Shown piece after piece: positions 1 through 8,693 of a stretch of DNA of 64,000 bases. Origin of the DNA: Flavobacteriaceae bacterium (GTDB lineage: Bacteria; Bacteroidota; Bacteroidia; Flavobacteriales; Flavobacteriaceae). A program made the translations under genes and the position numbers. The notes beneath the pieces were generated by a model, which saw nothing but the letters and a program-made list of their open reading frames with translations, was not told the origin of the DNA and ran no database searches. The DNA lies in NCBI GenBank assembly GCA_024743095.1, contig JANSXF010000004.1, positions 44,867-108,866 of the forward strand. Reading direction: 5' to 3'. The first letter of the stretch is position 1, and every line of letters begins with the position of its first letter.

Positions 1-1338
1 GTTATTATTGGAAATGGAATTGCAGGTGTTACCGCAGCACGGCACATCCGAAAGCTTTCCGACAAAAAAATCACCATAGTCTCCTCGGAATCCGAACACT
101 TTTTTTCCAGAACGGCCCTGATGTACATATACATGGGCCATATGAAGTTTGAACACACCAAGCCCTACGAGAACAACTTCTGGAAAAAAAATAGGATTGA
201 TTTGGTCAAAGGCCATGTTGCCAAGGTAAATTCGGAAGAAAAATTACTTCAAATTAATGGCGCTCGGGATCTCAAATATGATAAACTGATCATTGCCACA
301 GGATCTAAGCCCAATAAATTTGGATGGCCCGGAGAAGATCTGGACGGTGTTCAAGGGCTCTACTCCAAACAAGATCTGGAACTATTGGAAGAAAATGCGC
401 CCAACAACAATGTTTGCAAACGAGCGGTGATCATCGGTGGTGGGCTTATCGGAATCGAATTGGCCGAAATGCTTAGAACCCGGGATATTCCCGTTACCTT
501 TTTGGTACGTGAGAGCAGTTTTTGGAACAGCATTTTGCCCTTTGGCGAATCAGAAATGATCAACGAACATATTCGGGAACATCATATTGATTTGCGCTTG
601 GGTGTTTCCCTAAAAGAAATTAACCCTGACGAAAACGGAAGGGTAAAATCCGTGACCTTGGCCGAAACGGGAGAAGAAATTGAATGCAATCTGGTGGGGT
701 TGACCGCTGGGGTTTCCCCCAACATTGATTTCCTTAAAGATTCCGGCATCAAATTGGGTCGTGGCGTAAAAGTGAACCGATTTTTGGAGACCAATATTAC
801 AGATGTATACGCCATTGGCGATTGCGCAGAACAGCACGAAGCTATTGGGAACCGACGCCCTATTGAAGCGGTTTGGTACACCGGAAGGATGATGGGCGAA
901 ACACTGGCCCAGACCATCTGCGGCAATCGAATGGCATATAAACCGGGGCATTGGTTCAACTCTGCCAAGTTCTTGGATATTGAGTACCAAACCTATGGTT
1001 GGGTATTTTCGGAAAGAAGAAAAAAAGAAAATGAGACCCATTTCCATTGGAGACATCCCAAAGAAAAGCTGTGTATCACTATTGCATTTGACAAAGATTC
1101 CGAAACGCTATTGGGCATCAACACCTTTGGCATACGTTTGCGCCACGAAGTGTTCGACAGATGGCTCGACGCAAATAAAAGCATCGATTATGTGATGGAG
1201 CATCTCAGGGACGCCAATTTTGACCCTGAATTCTATAAGGGTTTTGAATCGGAAATTGTATCCAAATACAATTCTGATTTTGGAAAATCCATCAACCTGA
1301 AAAAGAAAAACCTAAAACGCATCTTCCAGATTGCTTAA
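1..1338 (+). CDS. FAD/NAD(P)-dependent oxidoreductase (5'-truncated by window)
   Basis: Pyridine nucleotide-disulfide oxidoreductase-type flavoprotein that would pass electrons between NAD(P)H and a partner. The frame is open from base 1 (VIIGNGIAGVTAARHIRK), which is the N-terminal FAD-binding GxGxxG motif, so the Met at 121 is internal and only a few N-terminal residues lie outside the window. A second Rossmann motif (IIGGGLIGIELAE, about base 430) binds NAD(P)H, and the TDVYAIGDCAE segment (about base 803) is the second FAD contact. I see no redox-active CxxxxC pair near the N-terminus, so it is unlikely to be a classical disulfide reductase. The next gene, a membrane polyferredoxin, starts 9 bp downstream, which suggests the pair forms a redox unit. 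The physiological acceptor cannot be told from sequence. Confidence 0.88.
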   Translation, partial: VIIGNGIAGVTAARHIRKLSDKKITIVSSESEHFFSRTALMYIYMGHMKFEHTKPYENNFWKKNRIDLVKGHVAKVNSEEKLLQINGARDLKYDKLIIATGSKPNKFGWPGEDLDGVQGLYSKQDLELLEENAPNNNVCKRAVIIGGGLIGIELAEMLRTRDIPVTFLVRESSFWNSILPFGESEMINEHIREHHIDLRLGVSLKEINPDENGRVKSVTLAETGEEIECNLVGLTAGVSPNIDFLKDSGIKLGRGVKVNRFLETNITDVYAIGDCAEQHEAIGNRRPIEAVWYTGRMMGETLAQTICGNRMAYKPGHWFNSAKFLDIEYQTYGWVFSERRKKENETHFHWRHPKEKLCITIAFDKDSETLLGINTFGIRLRHEVFDRWLDANKSIDYVMEHLRDANFDPEFYKGFESEIVSKYNSDFGKSINLKKKNLKRIFQIA

Positions 1339-1347
1339 GCTATAATT

Positions 1348-2952
1348 ATGAGCACTTACCATAAAAGCATGGCCCTAACCGGCGAACCACCAAAAAGTTT
1401 GAGCATAGGCCAAAAACTTGCCGTCCTGTTAGGGTTTTCAGGACTGGGTATTTTGCTATTGGCCGTGTTTAACGTCAATTTTCCCAACAAGACCTTATGG
1501 CTGACCTTGTCTTTATTGGCTATCAGTATTGGAACCATCTGGTTTTCATGGGGTGCGTATTGGCAAAAAATGCCAGGCATTAAAAATGATGGCGTTTGGT
1601 TCAAGTCCATTTCCAGCAGAGGTCTATGGGCATGGATGGCGGGGTTGGCCCTGACCGGTTTTTATATTGTACTTTATTTTTATCCGGAATACCTCGGCTT
1701 GGTCAATGAAGGGGACAACAAAGGTGTAATCGGTCTTTTTGACCCGCTGAGCAAAGTATTGAACGGCAGTCCAGCAAGTCAATGGTTTGTTTACGGCACA
1801 CTCTACACCGTTGCCATTTTAGTTTTCGGTATCAAGTTCCTTTGGAAATATCGCCATAACCGCTATGAAAGGTTAAGGACATGGAGCGTGATGTTTTTTC
1901 AATTGGCCTTTGCCTTTATTATCCCAGAATTAATGGCCCGCTTGAACGGCCATAAAATTTTGGACGGAGGAAGTTTACCTTACTATGACCTTAAAAATAT
2001 TTGGCCCCTGAACTATTACAATTTTGAAAGCTACCGTATCAAAGCCTTTTTAACTTCTGGTGAAATCGGTTTTGCCCTGTTGGTCTTTGGTATCCTTTCC
2101 ATTTTTGTGATAACCCCTATCCTGACCTACAAATATGGCAAAAGATGGTACTGCTCATGGGTCTGTGGTTGTGGGGGATTGGCTGAAACTGCCGGGGACT
2201 CCTTTAGACAGTTGAGCGATAAATCTACATTTGCATGGAAAGTGGAACGTTGGGTAGTGCACAGCGTAGTGGTATTCGTGACTTTGATGACCACTGCCGT
2301 AATCTATTCCTATTTGGGCACCGATACCAGCAAATATTGGTTGACCAAAAGCTCCTTTTTGATTGGGGTCGCCGTTTTACTGACATTGGTGTTCGGTTGG
2401 GCCATGATTTTTAAACGAAATCAGCTTCAAAAAGATGCACAGTACGGGGCCATCGGTTACTTTGTGATCATCATAGCACTGATCGGATTTCACTTTTTTA
2501 GCGGTGACGGAGAGGTTTTCCTTTTCAAATCGGGAACCCTACGTAAATCGTACTCATTTTTGATAGGAAGTATATTTTCGGGGGTTATCGGAACAGGCTT
2601 CTACCCTATCTTTGGTAGCAGGGTATGGTGCAGGTTCGGCTGTCCAATGGCCGCAATTCTAGGCTTTCAGCAAAAACTGTTCTCCCGGTTCAGGATTACC
2701 ACTAACGGGGGCCAATGCATCTCTTGTGGCAATTGTTCCACCTATTGCGAAATGGGCATTGATGTACGCGCTTATGCCCAAAAAGGTGAAAACATTGTGC
2801 GGGCCAGTTGTGTGGGCTGTGGAATATGTTCAGCAGTTTGTCCACGGGGCGTACTTAAGTTAGAGAACGGTCCATTGGACAAAAGAATAGATAGTAATCA
2901 AGTTTTATTGGGCAATGATGTGGATTTGATGGCTTTGGTGAACAATAAATAA
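1348..2952 (+). CDS. Membrane-bound 4Fe-4S polyferredoxin (NapH/CcoG-like)
   Basis: A 534-residue polytopic membrane protein with about eight hydrophobic segments and a C-terminal ferredoxin region. Two classic 4Fe-4S motifs are visible, CISCGNCSTYC (about residues 457-467) and CVGCGICSAVC (about 487-497). Two extra cysteine clusters sit at membrane borders: CSWVCGCGG (about 269) and WCRFGCP (about 428), as in NapH/NosR/CcoG-type membrane ferredoxins. It would move electrons across or along the cytoplasmic membrane, probably from the flavoprotein encoded 9 bp upstream. N-terminal membrane segments preceding the first cysteine cluster make it longer than NapH (about 290 residues). No reductase or cytochrome gene lies alongside to reveal the terminal acceptor. 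Confidence 0.85.
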   Translation: MSTYHKSMALTGEPPKSLSIGQKLAVLLGFSGLGILLLAVFNVNFPNKTLWLTLSLLAISIGTIWFSWGAYWQKMPGIKNDGVWFKSISSRGLWAWMAGLALTGFYIVLYFYPEYLGLVNEGDNKGVIGLFDPLSKVLNGSPASQWFVYGTLYTVAILVFGIKFLWKYRHNRYERLRTWSVMFFQLAFAFIIPELMARLNGHKILDGGSLPYYDLKNIWPLNYYNFESYRIKAFLTSGEIGFALLVFGILSIFVITPILTYKYGKRWYCSWVCGCGGLAETAGDSFRQLSDKSTFAWKVERWVVHSVVVFVTLMTTAVIYSYLGTDTSKYWLTKSSFLIGVAVLLTLVFGWAMIFKRNQLQKDAQYGAIGYFVIIIALIGFHFFSGDGEVFLFKSGTLRKSYSFLIGSIFSGVIGTGFYPIFGSRVWCRFGCPMAAILGFQQKLFSRFRITTNGGQCISCGNCSTYCEMGIDVRAYAQKGENIVRASCVGCGICSAVCPRGVLKLENGPLDKRIDSNQVLLGNDVDLMALVNNK

Positions 2953-3022
2953 ACATCTAATAAATCTATAGTCCCACTACCTTATTTTTGGTTTTCCTTA
3001 ACATTTATTTCCATGAATCCCT

Positions 3023-3030
3023 TAGTTTTG
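3023..3030 (+). promoter_or_regulatory. Possible -7 box of the glycosyltransferase operon
   Basis: TAGTTTTG fits the Bacteroidota -7 consensus TAnnTTTG and lies about 35 bp before the first glycosyltransferase start. A second match, TATTTTTG, is at 2983-2990. Neither has a TTG at a convincing -33 spacing, so this is a weak call. Confidence 0.3.
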
Positions 3031-3065
3031 ATGTTGCTAACATGAACTAAAAACATTACTCCTTC

Positions 3066-3755
3066 ATGGCCGATATCAAGGTTGTCATTCCCGCTATCAA
3101 CGAAGGAGGTTCCATTGGTTTAGTGGTTTCGGAAATCCCCGATCACGTATTAGAAATCGTGGTCGTTGACAACGGTTCTCAAGACGATACCGTAGCAAAT
3201 GCAAAAAAAGCTGGCGCCACCGTGATCACAGAAAACCGCAAGGGCTATGGCTTTGCCTGCTTAAAGGGATTAAATTACATATCCGAACAATCCAAAACAC
3301 CCGACATCATCGTATTTATCGACGGAGATTATTCCGATTTTCCAGAGGAATTGGATAAAGTTATCGCCCCAATTTTGGAAAATGACATCGATTTTGTGGT
3401 CGGAGCGCGAAAAAAACATCTTCGTGAACCTGGTTCAATGACCCCTCAGCAGGTTTTTGGAAACCAATTGGCCACATTTTTAATGCGTTTGTTTTTTAGA
3501 TCCAGATTTACGGATTTAGGACCTTTTAGGGCAATAAAATACGAAAAGCTCAAAGAATTGAATATGCAGGACACCACATATGGCTGGACAGTGGAAATGC
3601 AGTTAAAAATTTTAAGAAACAAAATGTCATATATCGAAGTACCAGTACGTTACAAACGAAGAATTGGTGTATCAAAAGTTTCTGGTACAGTAAAAGGTAC
3701 TATATTTGCTGGCATAAAAATATTGGGTTGGATCTTTAAATACAGTTTAAAATAA
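3066..3755 (+). CDS. Glycosyltransferase family 2 (dolichyl-phosphate-mannose-synthase-like)
   Basis: A 229-residue single-domain GT-A glycosyltransferase. The N-terminal IPAINEGGSIG segment, the VVDNGSQDDTV nucleotide-binding motif (about residues 34-44) and the FIDGDYSDFPEEL segment carrying the metal-binding acidic residues are typical of GT2 enzymes that move a sugar from a nucleotide donor to a polyprenyl phosphate. It has no C-terminal membrane helices, unlike some DPM1/GtrB homologues. It overlaps the next gene by one base (stop 3753-3755, start 3755), so the two are probably translated together. A plausible role, by inference, is to load a lipid-linked sugar donor for the GT-C enzyme two genes downstream. 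Confidence 0.85.
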   Translation: MADIKVVIPAINEGGSIGLVVSEIPDHVLEIVVVDNGSQDDTVANAKKAGATVITENRKGYGFACLKGLNYISEQSKTPDIIVFIDGDYSDFPEELDKVIAPILENDIDFVVGARKKHLREPGSMTPQQVFGNQLATFLMRLFFRSRFTDLGPFRAIKYEKLKELNMQDTTYGWTVEMQLKILRNKMSYIEVPVRYKRRIGVSKVSGTVKGTIFAGIKILGWIFKYSLK

Positions 3756-5239
3756 TGGGACTCGCTATCGTTTACATCATCATTGCTATTTACAGTACGG
3801 CCTTAGTTTTAATATTTTTTTACAGCCTTGCTCAATTGAATCTATTGATCAATTATCTCGGCTATAAAAAGCGAAACGAAGAAGCCCCAAAATTCAACCT
3901 TCTCGATCCCAAAGAAATTCCATTCGTTACCATTCAACTTCCTATCTACAACGAAGAATATGTAATGGAGCGCTTGTTGGACAACATCGCCAAAATAGAA
4001 TATCCAAAAAGCAAATTGGAAATCCAGGTATTGGACGACTCCACCGATGATTCCGTGGTTGAAACTGCCCGTAGGGTAACTGAACTTCAGGAAACCGGAT
4101 TGGATATTCAGCACATCCGCAGGGAAAACCGCCAAGGATTCAAGGCCGGTGCCCTAAAAGAGGGACTGGAAATCGCAAAAGGTGACTTTATCGCCATTTT
4201 TGATGCCGACTTCCTACCAGAAGCAGATTGGCTCAAGAAAACCGTTCCATATTTCAAAGACCAAGAAATCGGTGTGGTACAGACCCGTTGGGGACACATC
4301 AACAGAGATTACTCTACCCTTACCCGTATCCAGGCCTTTGCCCTGGATGCACACTTCACCTTGGAGCAGGTAGGAAGAAACTCTAAAGGACACTTTATCA
4401 ACTTTAATGGTACAGCTGGCATCTGGAGAAAACAATGTATCCTTGATGCAGGAAACTGGGAAGGCGACACCCTTACCGAAGATTTGGATTTGAGCTACCG
4501 TGCCCAATTAAAAAATTGGAAGTTCAAGTACCTGGAAGATGTGGAAACACCTGCTGAGCTACCCGTAGTGATCAGTGCTGCACGTTCTCAACAATTCCGT
4601 TGGAACAAAGGTGGGGCCGAAAACTTTAGAAAAACCGTGTTGAGCGTTATTACCGCCAAAAACATATCGTTCAAAACCAAATTCCACGGGGTGATGCACC
4701 TCTTGAACAGCTCCATGTTCCTTTGCGTGTTCATCGTGGCCCTCTTGAGCATTCCTATGCTTTACATCAAAAACACCTATGGCCATTTAGGTTGGATATT
4801 TAAGGTAACAAGCTTCTTTATTTTGAGTACCATTATCCTGTTCGTATGCTATTGGTTTACCTATAAGAGCATACAGGGCAGTAGTTTTGATAATTTTGTG
4901 GACTACATCAAGCTCTTCTTTACCTTCTTTTCCGTGGCATTGGGCTTCTCATTGCACAATACCGTAGCTGTTTTGGAAGGACACTTGGGTAAACGAAGCG
5001 AGTTTGTACGTACACCAAAATTCAACATCAACAGTATTAAGGACACCTGGAAGGGCAACAAATATTTGACCAAAAAATTATCGCCCAACATGATCTTGGA
5101 GTTTGCCCTGATGATCTATTTCCTTTTTGGAATGTACAGCGCCATACCATTGAACGATTACGGATTGTTCCCTTTCCATTTAATGTTGTTCCTAGGTTTT
5201 GGTTTTGTATTCTTTAATTCCTTAACTTCCAAGGCATAA
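3755..5239 (+). CDS. Processive membrane glycosyltransferase family 2 (cellulose-synthase-like)
   Basis: A 494-residue inverting GT2 enzyme with one N-terminal membrane helix, a cytoplasmic GT-A domain and about four C-terminal helices. The full D, DxD, TED, QxxRW set of processive synthases is present: DDSTDD (about 93-98), DAD (149-151), TEDLD (241-245) and QQFRW (279-283). This resembles CESA/CslA-type beta-mannan or beta-glucan synthases and caveolin-associated homologues in bacteria. There is no PilZ domain and no BcsB-like partner nearby, so cyclic-di-GMP control by the Bcs route is not indicated. It is coupled to the small GT2 upstream and followed 9 bp later by a GT-C enzyme, so the three probably build one exported or lipid-linked glycan. 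Confidence 0.87.
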   Translation: MGLAIVYIIIAIYSTALVLIFFYSLAQLNLLINYLGYKKRNEEAPKFNLLDPKEIPFVTIQLPIYNEEYVMERLLDNIAKIEYPKSKLEIQVLDDSTDDSVVETARRVTELQETGLDIQHIRRENRQGFKAGALKEGLEIAKGDFIAIFDADFLPEADWLKKTVPYFKDQEIGVVQTRWGHINRDYSTLTRIQAFALDAHFTLEQVGRNSKGHFINFNGTAGIWRKQCILDAGNWEGDTLTEDLDLSYRAQLKNWKFKYLEDVETPAELPVVISAARSQQFRWNKGGAENFRKTVLSVITAKNISFKTKFHGVMHLLNSSMFLCVFIVALLSIPMLYIKNTYGHLGWIFKVTSFFILSTIILFVCYWFTYKSIQGSSFDNFVDYIKLFFTFFSVALGFSLHNTVAVLEGHLGKRSEFVRTPKFNINSIKDTWKGNKYLTKKLSPNMILEFALMIYFLFGMYSAIPLNDYGLFPFHLMLFLGFGFVFFNSLTSKA

Positions 5240-5248
5240 ACCATCACA

Positions 5249-6601
5249 ATGCAATCTTATTGGCGACTGCATAGATACCCGATACTATTTGCCGTCGCTT
5301 GTATTTTATTCTACTGGAGCTTTGCTTACAATTTGGTCCGTACCGATTTTGTTAAGCTGTTTATGCTCTTTGGGGCACTTTTTTACCTTGCCTCTAAAAT
5401 CATCCAGTTCGAAAAATGGAACTTTAAGTTTCTTTTGGTGGTCGGGATTTTGTTTCGTTTGGTTTTTTTGATTGCAGAACCTAACCTTTCGCAGGATTTC
5501 TATCGGTTTATTTGGGACGGTGAACTCATAAAGAACGGCATCAACCCGTATTTGTACACTCCCGACCAAATTATGGAACAAGGGACCATATCATTTCCCG
5601 CCATGAAAGAACTGCATGATGGGATGACCGACCTCAACGCCAGACATTACAGCAACTACCCCCCCATCAATCAGATACTTTTTGCCCTTGCCGCTTTCTT
5701 GGGGGGCGGTAGTGTTTTGGGCTCCACAATTGTAATGCGCTCGGTGGTAATCCTCGCAGATCTGGGCGTTCTTTTTTTTGGGAGAAAGTTGTTACAAAAT
5801 CTCAACAAGGCAAATCATTTGGCATTTTGGTACTTTTTGAATCCATTGGTCATCATCGAACTTACGGGCAATCTTCATTTTGAAGGCGTAATGCTCTTCT
5901 TCTTTGTTTGGGCCCTGTTTCTCATATCAAAAAACAACTGGTTACGGGCAACACCAGTTTATGCAATTTCCATTATGGTAAAACTCATACCATTGATGTT
6001 CCTGCCCCTCTTTATAAAATACCTCGGATTTAAAAAGAGTGCCGTTTTTTACACTTTTATCCTACTGGGTTGTGCCGCTTTGTTATTTCCTTTTTATTCT
6101 CCGGTTTTTATAGATCACTATTCCGACACTGTCGGATTATGGTTCTCCAACTTCGAGTTCAATGCCAGCATCTACAATGTGGTTAAAAGGATTGCCGTAA
6201 CGTATTACCAAGCAAAACCCTGGGAATTGATTGATTCATACGGCTCCTTAATTCAAAAAATCGCCCTTGTTTTAATCCTATTATTAGCTTTCGTTCGCAA
6301 AAACAGAACTTTGGAAAGCTTGGTAACCTCCATGGTGTTTGGGTTGGCTTTTTATTATTTCCTTTCCAGTACGGTTCATCCCTGGTATGTGGTATTCCTG
6401 TTGGGCTTTGCCATCTTTACCAATTATAGGTTCCCCTTGGTCTGGTCCTGCACAGTAATTCTGAGTTATTATGCCTATTCCAACCCAGACTATAAAGAGA
6501 ATTTGTGGCTGTTGGCCATTGAATACATTTTGGTAATTGGGTTTTTTATTTATGAAATGATAGGGAGCAGGCCAAAAAAGTTATATTTCTTCAAAAAGTA
6601 A
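5249..6601 (+). CDS. Polytopic GT-C type glycosyltransferase (mannosyltransferase-like)
   Basis: A 450-residue protein with roughly eleven to twelve hydrophobic helices. The loop after the second or third helix reads SQDFYRFIWDGELIKNGINP, the acidic-loop signature of GT-C enzymes that use polyprenyl-phosphate sugars outside the membrane. Other family marks are NPLVIIELTGNLHFEG and the STVHPWYVVFLL segment near the C-terminus. It is the third gene of the glycosyltransferase operon, starting 9 bp after its predecessor. I infer that it uses the lipid-linked sugar made by the first gene. Substrate and acceptor are unknown. The stop codon is followed by the arginine leader region. Confidence 0.78.
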   Translation: MQSYWRLHRYPILFAVACILFYWSFAYNLVRTDFVKLFMLFGALFYLASKIIQFEKWNFKFLLVVGILFRLVFLIAEPNLSQDFYRFIWDGELIKNGINPYLYTPDQIMEQGTISFPAMKELHDGMTDLNARHYSNYPPINQILFALAAFLGGGSVLGSTIVMRSVVILADLGVLFFGRKLLQNLNKANHLAFWYFLNPLVIIELTGNLHFEGVMLFFFVWALFLISKNNWLRATPVYAISIMVKLIPLMFLPLFIKYLGFKKSAVFYTFILLGCAALLFPFYSPVFIDHYSDTVGLWFSNFEFNASIYNVVKRIAVTYYQAKPWELIDSYGSLIQKIALVLILLLAFVRKNRTLESLVTSMVFGLAFYYFLSSTVHPWYVVFLLGFAIFTNYRFPLVWSCTVILSYYAYSNPDYKENLWLLAIEYILVIGFFIYEMIGSRPKKLYFFKK

Positions 6602-6648
6602 CCAGAACTTTAGAACAATTCGAATTAATTTGTACTTTAGCTATCACA

Positions 6649-6732
6649 ATGAAAGGACACGAGTACATATTTTCTTCTTTGAGCGTAGCTGCTCCCATCA
6701 GTCCATTTACCCCCCGTGGTCGTCGCCCGTAA
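6649..6732 (+). CDS. Putative arginine leader peptide (27 aa)
   Basis: A short ORF in the 223-bp gap before the arginine genes. It starts at ATG 6649 and ends at TAA 6730-6732. Its last five sense codons are CGT GGT CGT CGC CCG (Arg-Gly-Arg-Arg-Pro), so three of the last five residues are arginine, the end product of the downstream pathway. The nucleotides of the Arg codons (6717-6723) form the 5' arm of a stem that ends at a T-rich tract, the layout expected for ribosome-mediated attenuation. A near-match to the Bacteroidota -7 box (TTAATTTG, 6625-6632) lies 16 bp upstream of the start. Translation of this peptide is inferred, not shown. Confidence 0.6.
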   Translation: MKGHEYIFSSLSVAAPISPFTPRGRRP

Positions 6733-6799
6733 GGGTGCATCATATCAATTGGAAATAGGTGAGTCCATTTCCGCAGAACGACCAAATCTATATTTTTTT
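6717..6799 (+). terminator. Candidate transcription attenuator of the arginine operon
   Basis: Outer stem TGGTCGT (6717-6723) pairs exactly with ACGACCA (6778-6784). An inner hairpin GGAAAT (6751-6756) pairs with ATTTCC (6767-6772). The outer stem is followed by TCTATATTTTTTTA, with seven T at 6793-6799 and six more at 6802-6807, ending just before the GNAT start at 6825. The 5' arm is inside the Arg codons of the leader ORF, so a ribosome stalled there would block the outer stem and permit read-through. The mechanism is inferred from layout. Confidence 0.55.
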
Positions 6800-6824
6800 A
6801 ATTTTTTCAGAATAATCGCTTGCA

Positions 6825-7439
6825 ATGGAAATTATTGTTGCTAACGAATCTCATTTTAAATACGCACAGATCATTAGTGATACCATTACCGAATCGGCCA
6901 AAATCCGGGGTACTGGTATTGCCAGACGCACGCCCGAGTATATCATAAAACGCCTTCAGAACGGAAACGCCATCATTGCTTTGGATGGCGATAAATTTGC
7001 AGGTTTCTGCTATATCGAGGTCTGGGGAAACAAGGACTTTGTTGCCAACTCTGGTTTGATCGTGCATCCCGATTATAGAAATCAAGGACTTGCCAAGAAA
7101 ATCAAAAAAGCGGTTTTTGACCTATCACGAAAAAAATTCCCCGACGCCAAGATTTTTGGCATTACCACGGGACTTGCCGTAATGAAGATGAACTACGAGC
7201 TGGGCTACAAACCTGTTACCTTTTCCGAGCTTACGGACGACCCTGAGTTCTGGAAAGGCTGTCAGACCTGTAAGAACTTCGATATCCTTACACGTACCGA
7301 CAAAAAGATGTGTCTCTGCACAGGGATGTTGCACGACCCAAAAGCACAAAAACAAGCACCTGAAAAAGTGAACAAAAAAGCCTTTAAAAGGCTAAAAAGC
7401 ATTAAAGAAAACCTTTTTTTAAAAAAGAAGGACAAATAA
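6825..7439 (+). CDS. GNAT N-acetyltransferase, candidate N-acetylglutamate synthase
   Basis: A 204-residue GNAT-fold acetyltransferase. The acetyl-CoA-binding region is LIVHPDYRNQGLAKKIKKAV (about residues 77-96), with the R/Q-x-x-G-x-A/G motif seen as RNQGLA. The C-terminus carries a Cys cluster, C146-x2-C149 and C163-x-C165, that could bind a metal and is not part of the basic GNAT fold. As first gene of an operon that contains argG, C, D, B, E and H but no argA or argJ, it is the natural candidate for the acetylation of glutamate that starts the pathway; this is inference from context. It lies directly behind the attenuator-like leader. Confidence 0.8.
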   Translation: MEIIVANESHFKYAQIISDTITESAKIRGTGIARRTPEYIIKRLQNGNAIIALDGDKFAGFCYIEVWGNKDFVANSGLIVHPDYRNQGLAKKIKKAVFDLSRKKFPDAKIFGITTGLAVMKMNYELGYKPVTFSELTDDPEFWKGCQTCKNFDILTRTDKKMCLCTGMLHDPKAQKQAPEKVNKKAFKRLKSIKENLFLKKKDK

Positions 7440-7448
7440 AATGTCAGG

Positions 7449-7462
7449 TCGAGCACACTCGA
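7449..7462. repeat. TCGAG-type palindrome, copy 1
   Basis: TCGAG-CACA-CTCGA is a perfect palindrome around a four-base loop, in the 66-bp gap between the GNAT gene and argG. It is a short relative of the longer elements at 10487-10558 and 15228-15251, which fill the other two sizeable gaps in the operon. Confidence 0.55.
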
Positions 7463-7505
7463 AAACCCTTGACACGACAACTACAATACATAAAGGATCA
7501 AAGAA

Positions 7506-8693
7506 ATGGAAAAATTAGTTATAGCCTACAGTGGCGGATTGGATACTTCATACTGTGCCAAATACCTATCGCAGGAAGAAGGTTTTGAAGTACATGCGGT
7601 AAGTGTGAACACGGGAGGGTTCAGCAAAGTTGAAATTGAGGAAATCGAAGAAAAAGCCTTGGCCCTGGGAGCGACCACTTACACCTCTATCGATGCCGTT
7701 GCCACGTTTTATGGCAAGGTGGTAAAATACCTCATCTTCGGAAACGTGCTCAGAAACAACACCTACCCCCTTTCCGTAAGTGCAGAACGGATCGTTCAGG
7801 CCATCGAGATTGTGAACCATGCCAAGAAAATCGGCGCCAAATATATTGCCCACGGAAGTACAGGGGCGGGCAACGACCAAGTTAGATTTGATATGATCTT
7901 TCAGATTTTGGCACCAGAGATTAAAATCATAACCCCGATCAGGGATAAAAAATTGGCTAGGGAAGAAGAAATCGACTACCTGCAACAAAACGGCATCGAT
8001 TACTCTTGGGAAAAGGCCAAATACTCGATAAACAGAGGCCTGTGGGGAACATCCGTAGGAGGTGATGAGACGTTGACCTCCCACCTATCTTTGCCCGAGA
8101 GCGCCTATCCGAGCCAACTGGAAAAAGAATTGCCAAAAGAGTTGAAACTTTCCTTTAAAAATGGTGAGTTGGTGGCTTTGGACGGCGAAGAGGACACACC
8201 TGTAGCCAACATCGAAAAATTATCCGCTATTGCATCCAAATATGCCATTGGCAGGGATATCCACGTTGGAGACACGATAATCGGAATTAAAGGAAGGGTC
8301 GGTTTTGAAGCCGCAGGGCCATTGATCATTATAAAAGCGCACCATTTGTTGGAGAAGCACACCTTGAGCAAATGGCAACAATACCAAAAGGAACAAATGG
8401 GCAATTTTTATGGGATGCTCCTGCACGAAGGCAATTATTTGGACGAGGTAATGCGAAACATCGAGGCCTTTTTGACAGACACCCAGAAACACGTTTCGGG
8501 CGATGTCTTCGTGACCTTGCACCCATACCGATTTGAGCTGAACGGCATCACTTCTCCCCATGATTTGATGAATGCTTCCTTTGGAAGTTATGGTGAAATC
8601 AACAAAGGTTGGACCGCTGATGACGCCAAGGGCTTCATCAAGATTTTGTCCAACTCCGGGAAAATAGCCAACCACGTAAACCAAGACTCATGA
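7506..8693 (+). CDS. argG: Argininosuccinate synthase
   Basis: Joins citrulline and aspartate with ATP to give argininosuccinate, the second-last step of arginine synthesis. The PP-loop ATP pyrophosphatase motif AYSGGLDTSYC is at residues 8-18, and the AHGSTGAGNDQVRFD segment (about 118-132) binds ATP and aspartate. At 395 residues it has the usual family length. The start is ATG 7506, 66 bp after the GNAT gene. The last codons overlap argC by 4 bp (ATGA at 8690-8693), so the two are probably translationally coupled. Confidence 0.96.
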   Translation: MEKLVIAYSGGLDTSYCAKYLSQEEGFEVHAVSVNTGGFSKVEIEEIEEKALALGATTYTSIDAVATFYGKVVKYLIFGNVLRNNTYPLSVSAERIVQAIEIVNHAKKIGAKYIAHGSTGAGNDQVRFDMIFQILAPEIKIITPIRDKKLAREEEIDYLQQNGIDYSWEKAKYSINRGLWGTSVGGDETLTSHLSLPESAYPSQLEKELPKELKLSFKNGELVALDGEEDTPVANIEKLSAIASKYAIGRDIHVGDTIIGIKGRVGFEAAGPLIIIKAHHLLEKHTLSKWQQYQKEQMGNFYGMLLHEGNYLDEVMRNIEAFLTDTQKHVSGDVFVTLHPYRFELNGITSPHDLMNASFGSYGEINKGWTADDAKGFIKILSNSGKIANHVNQDS

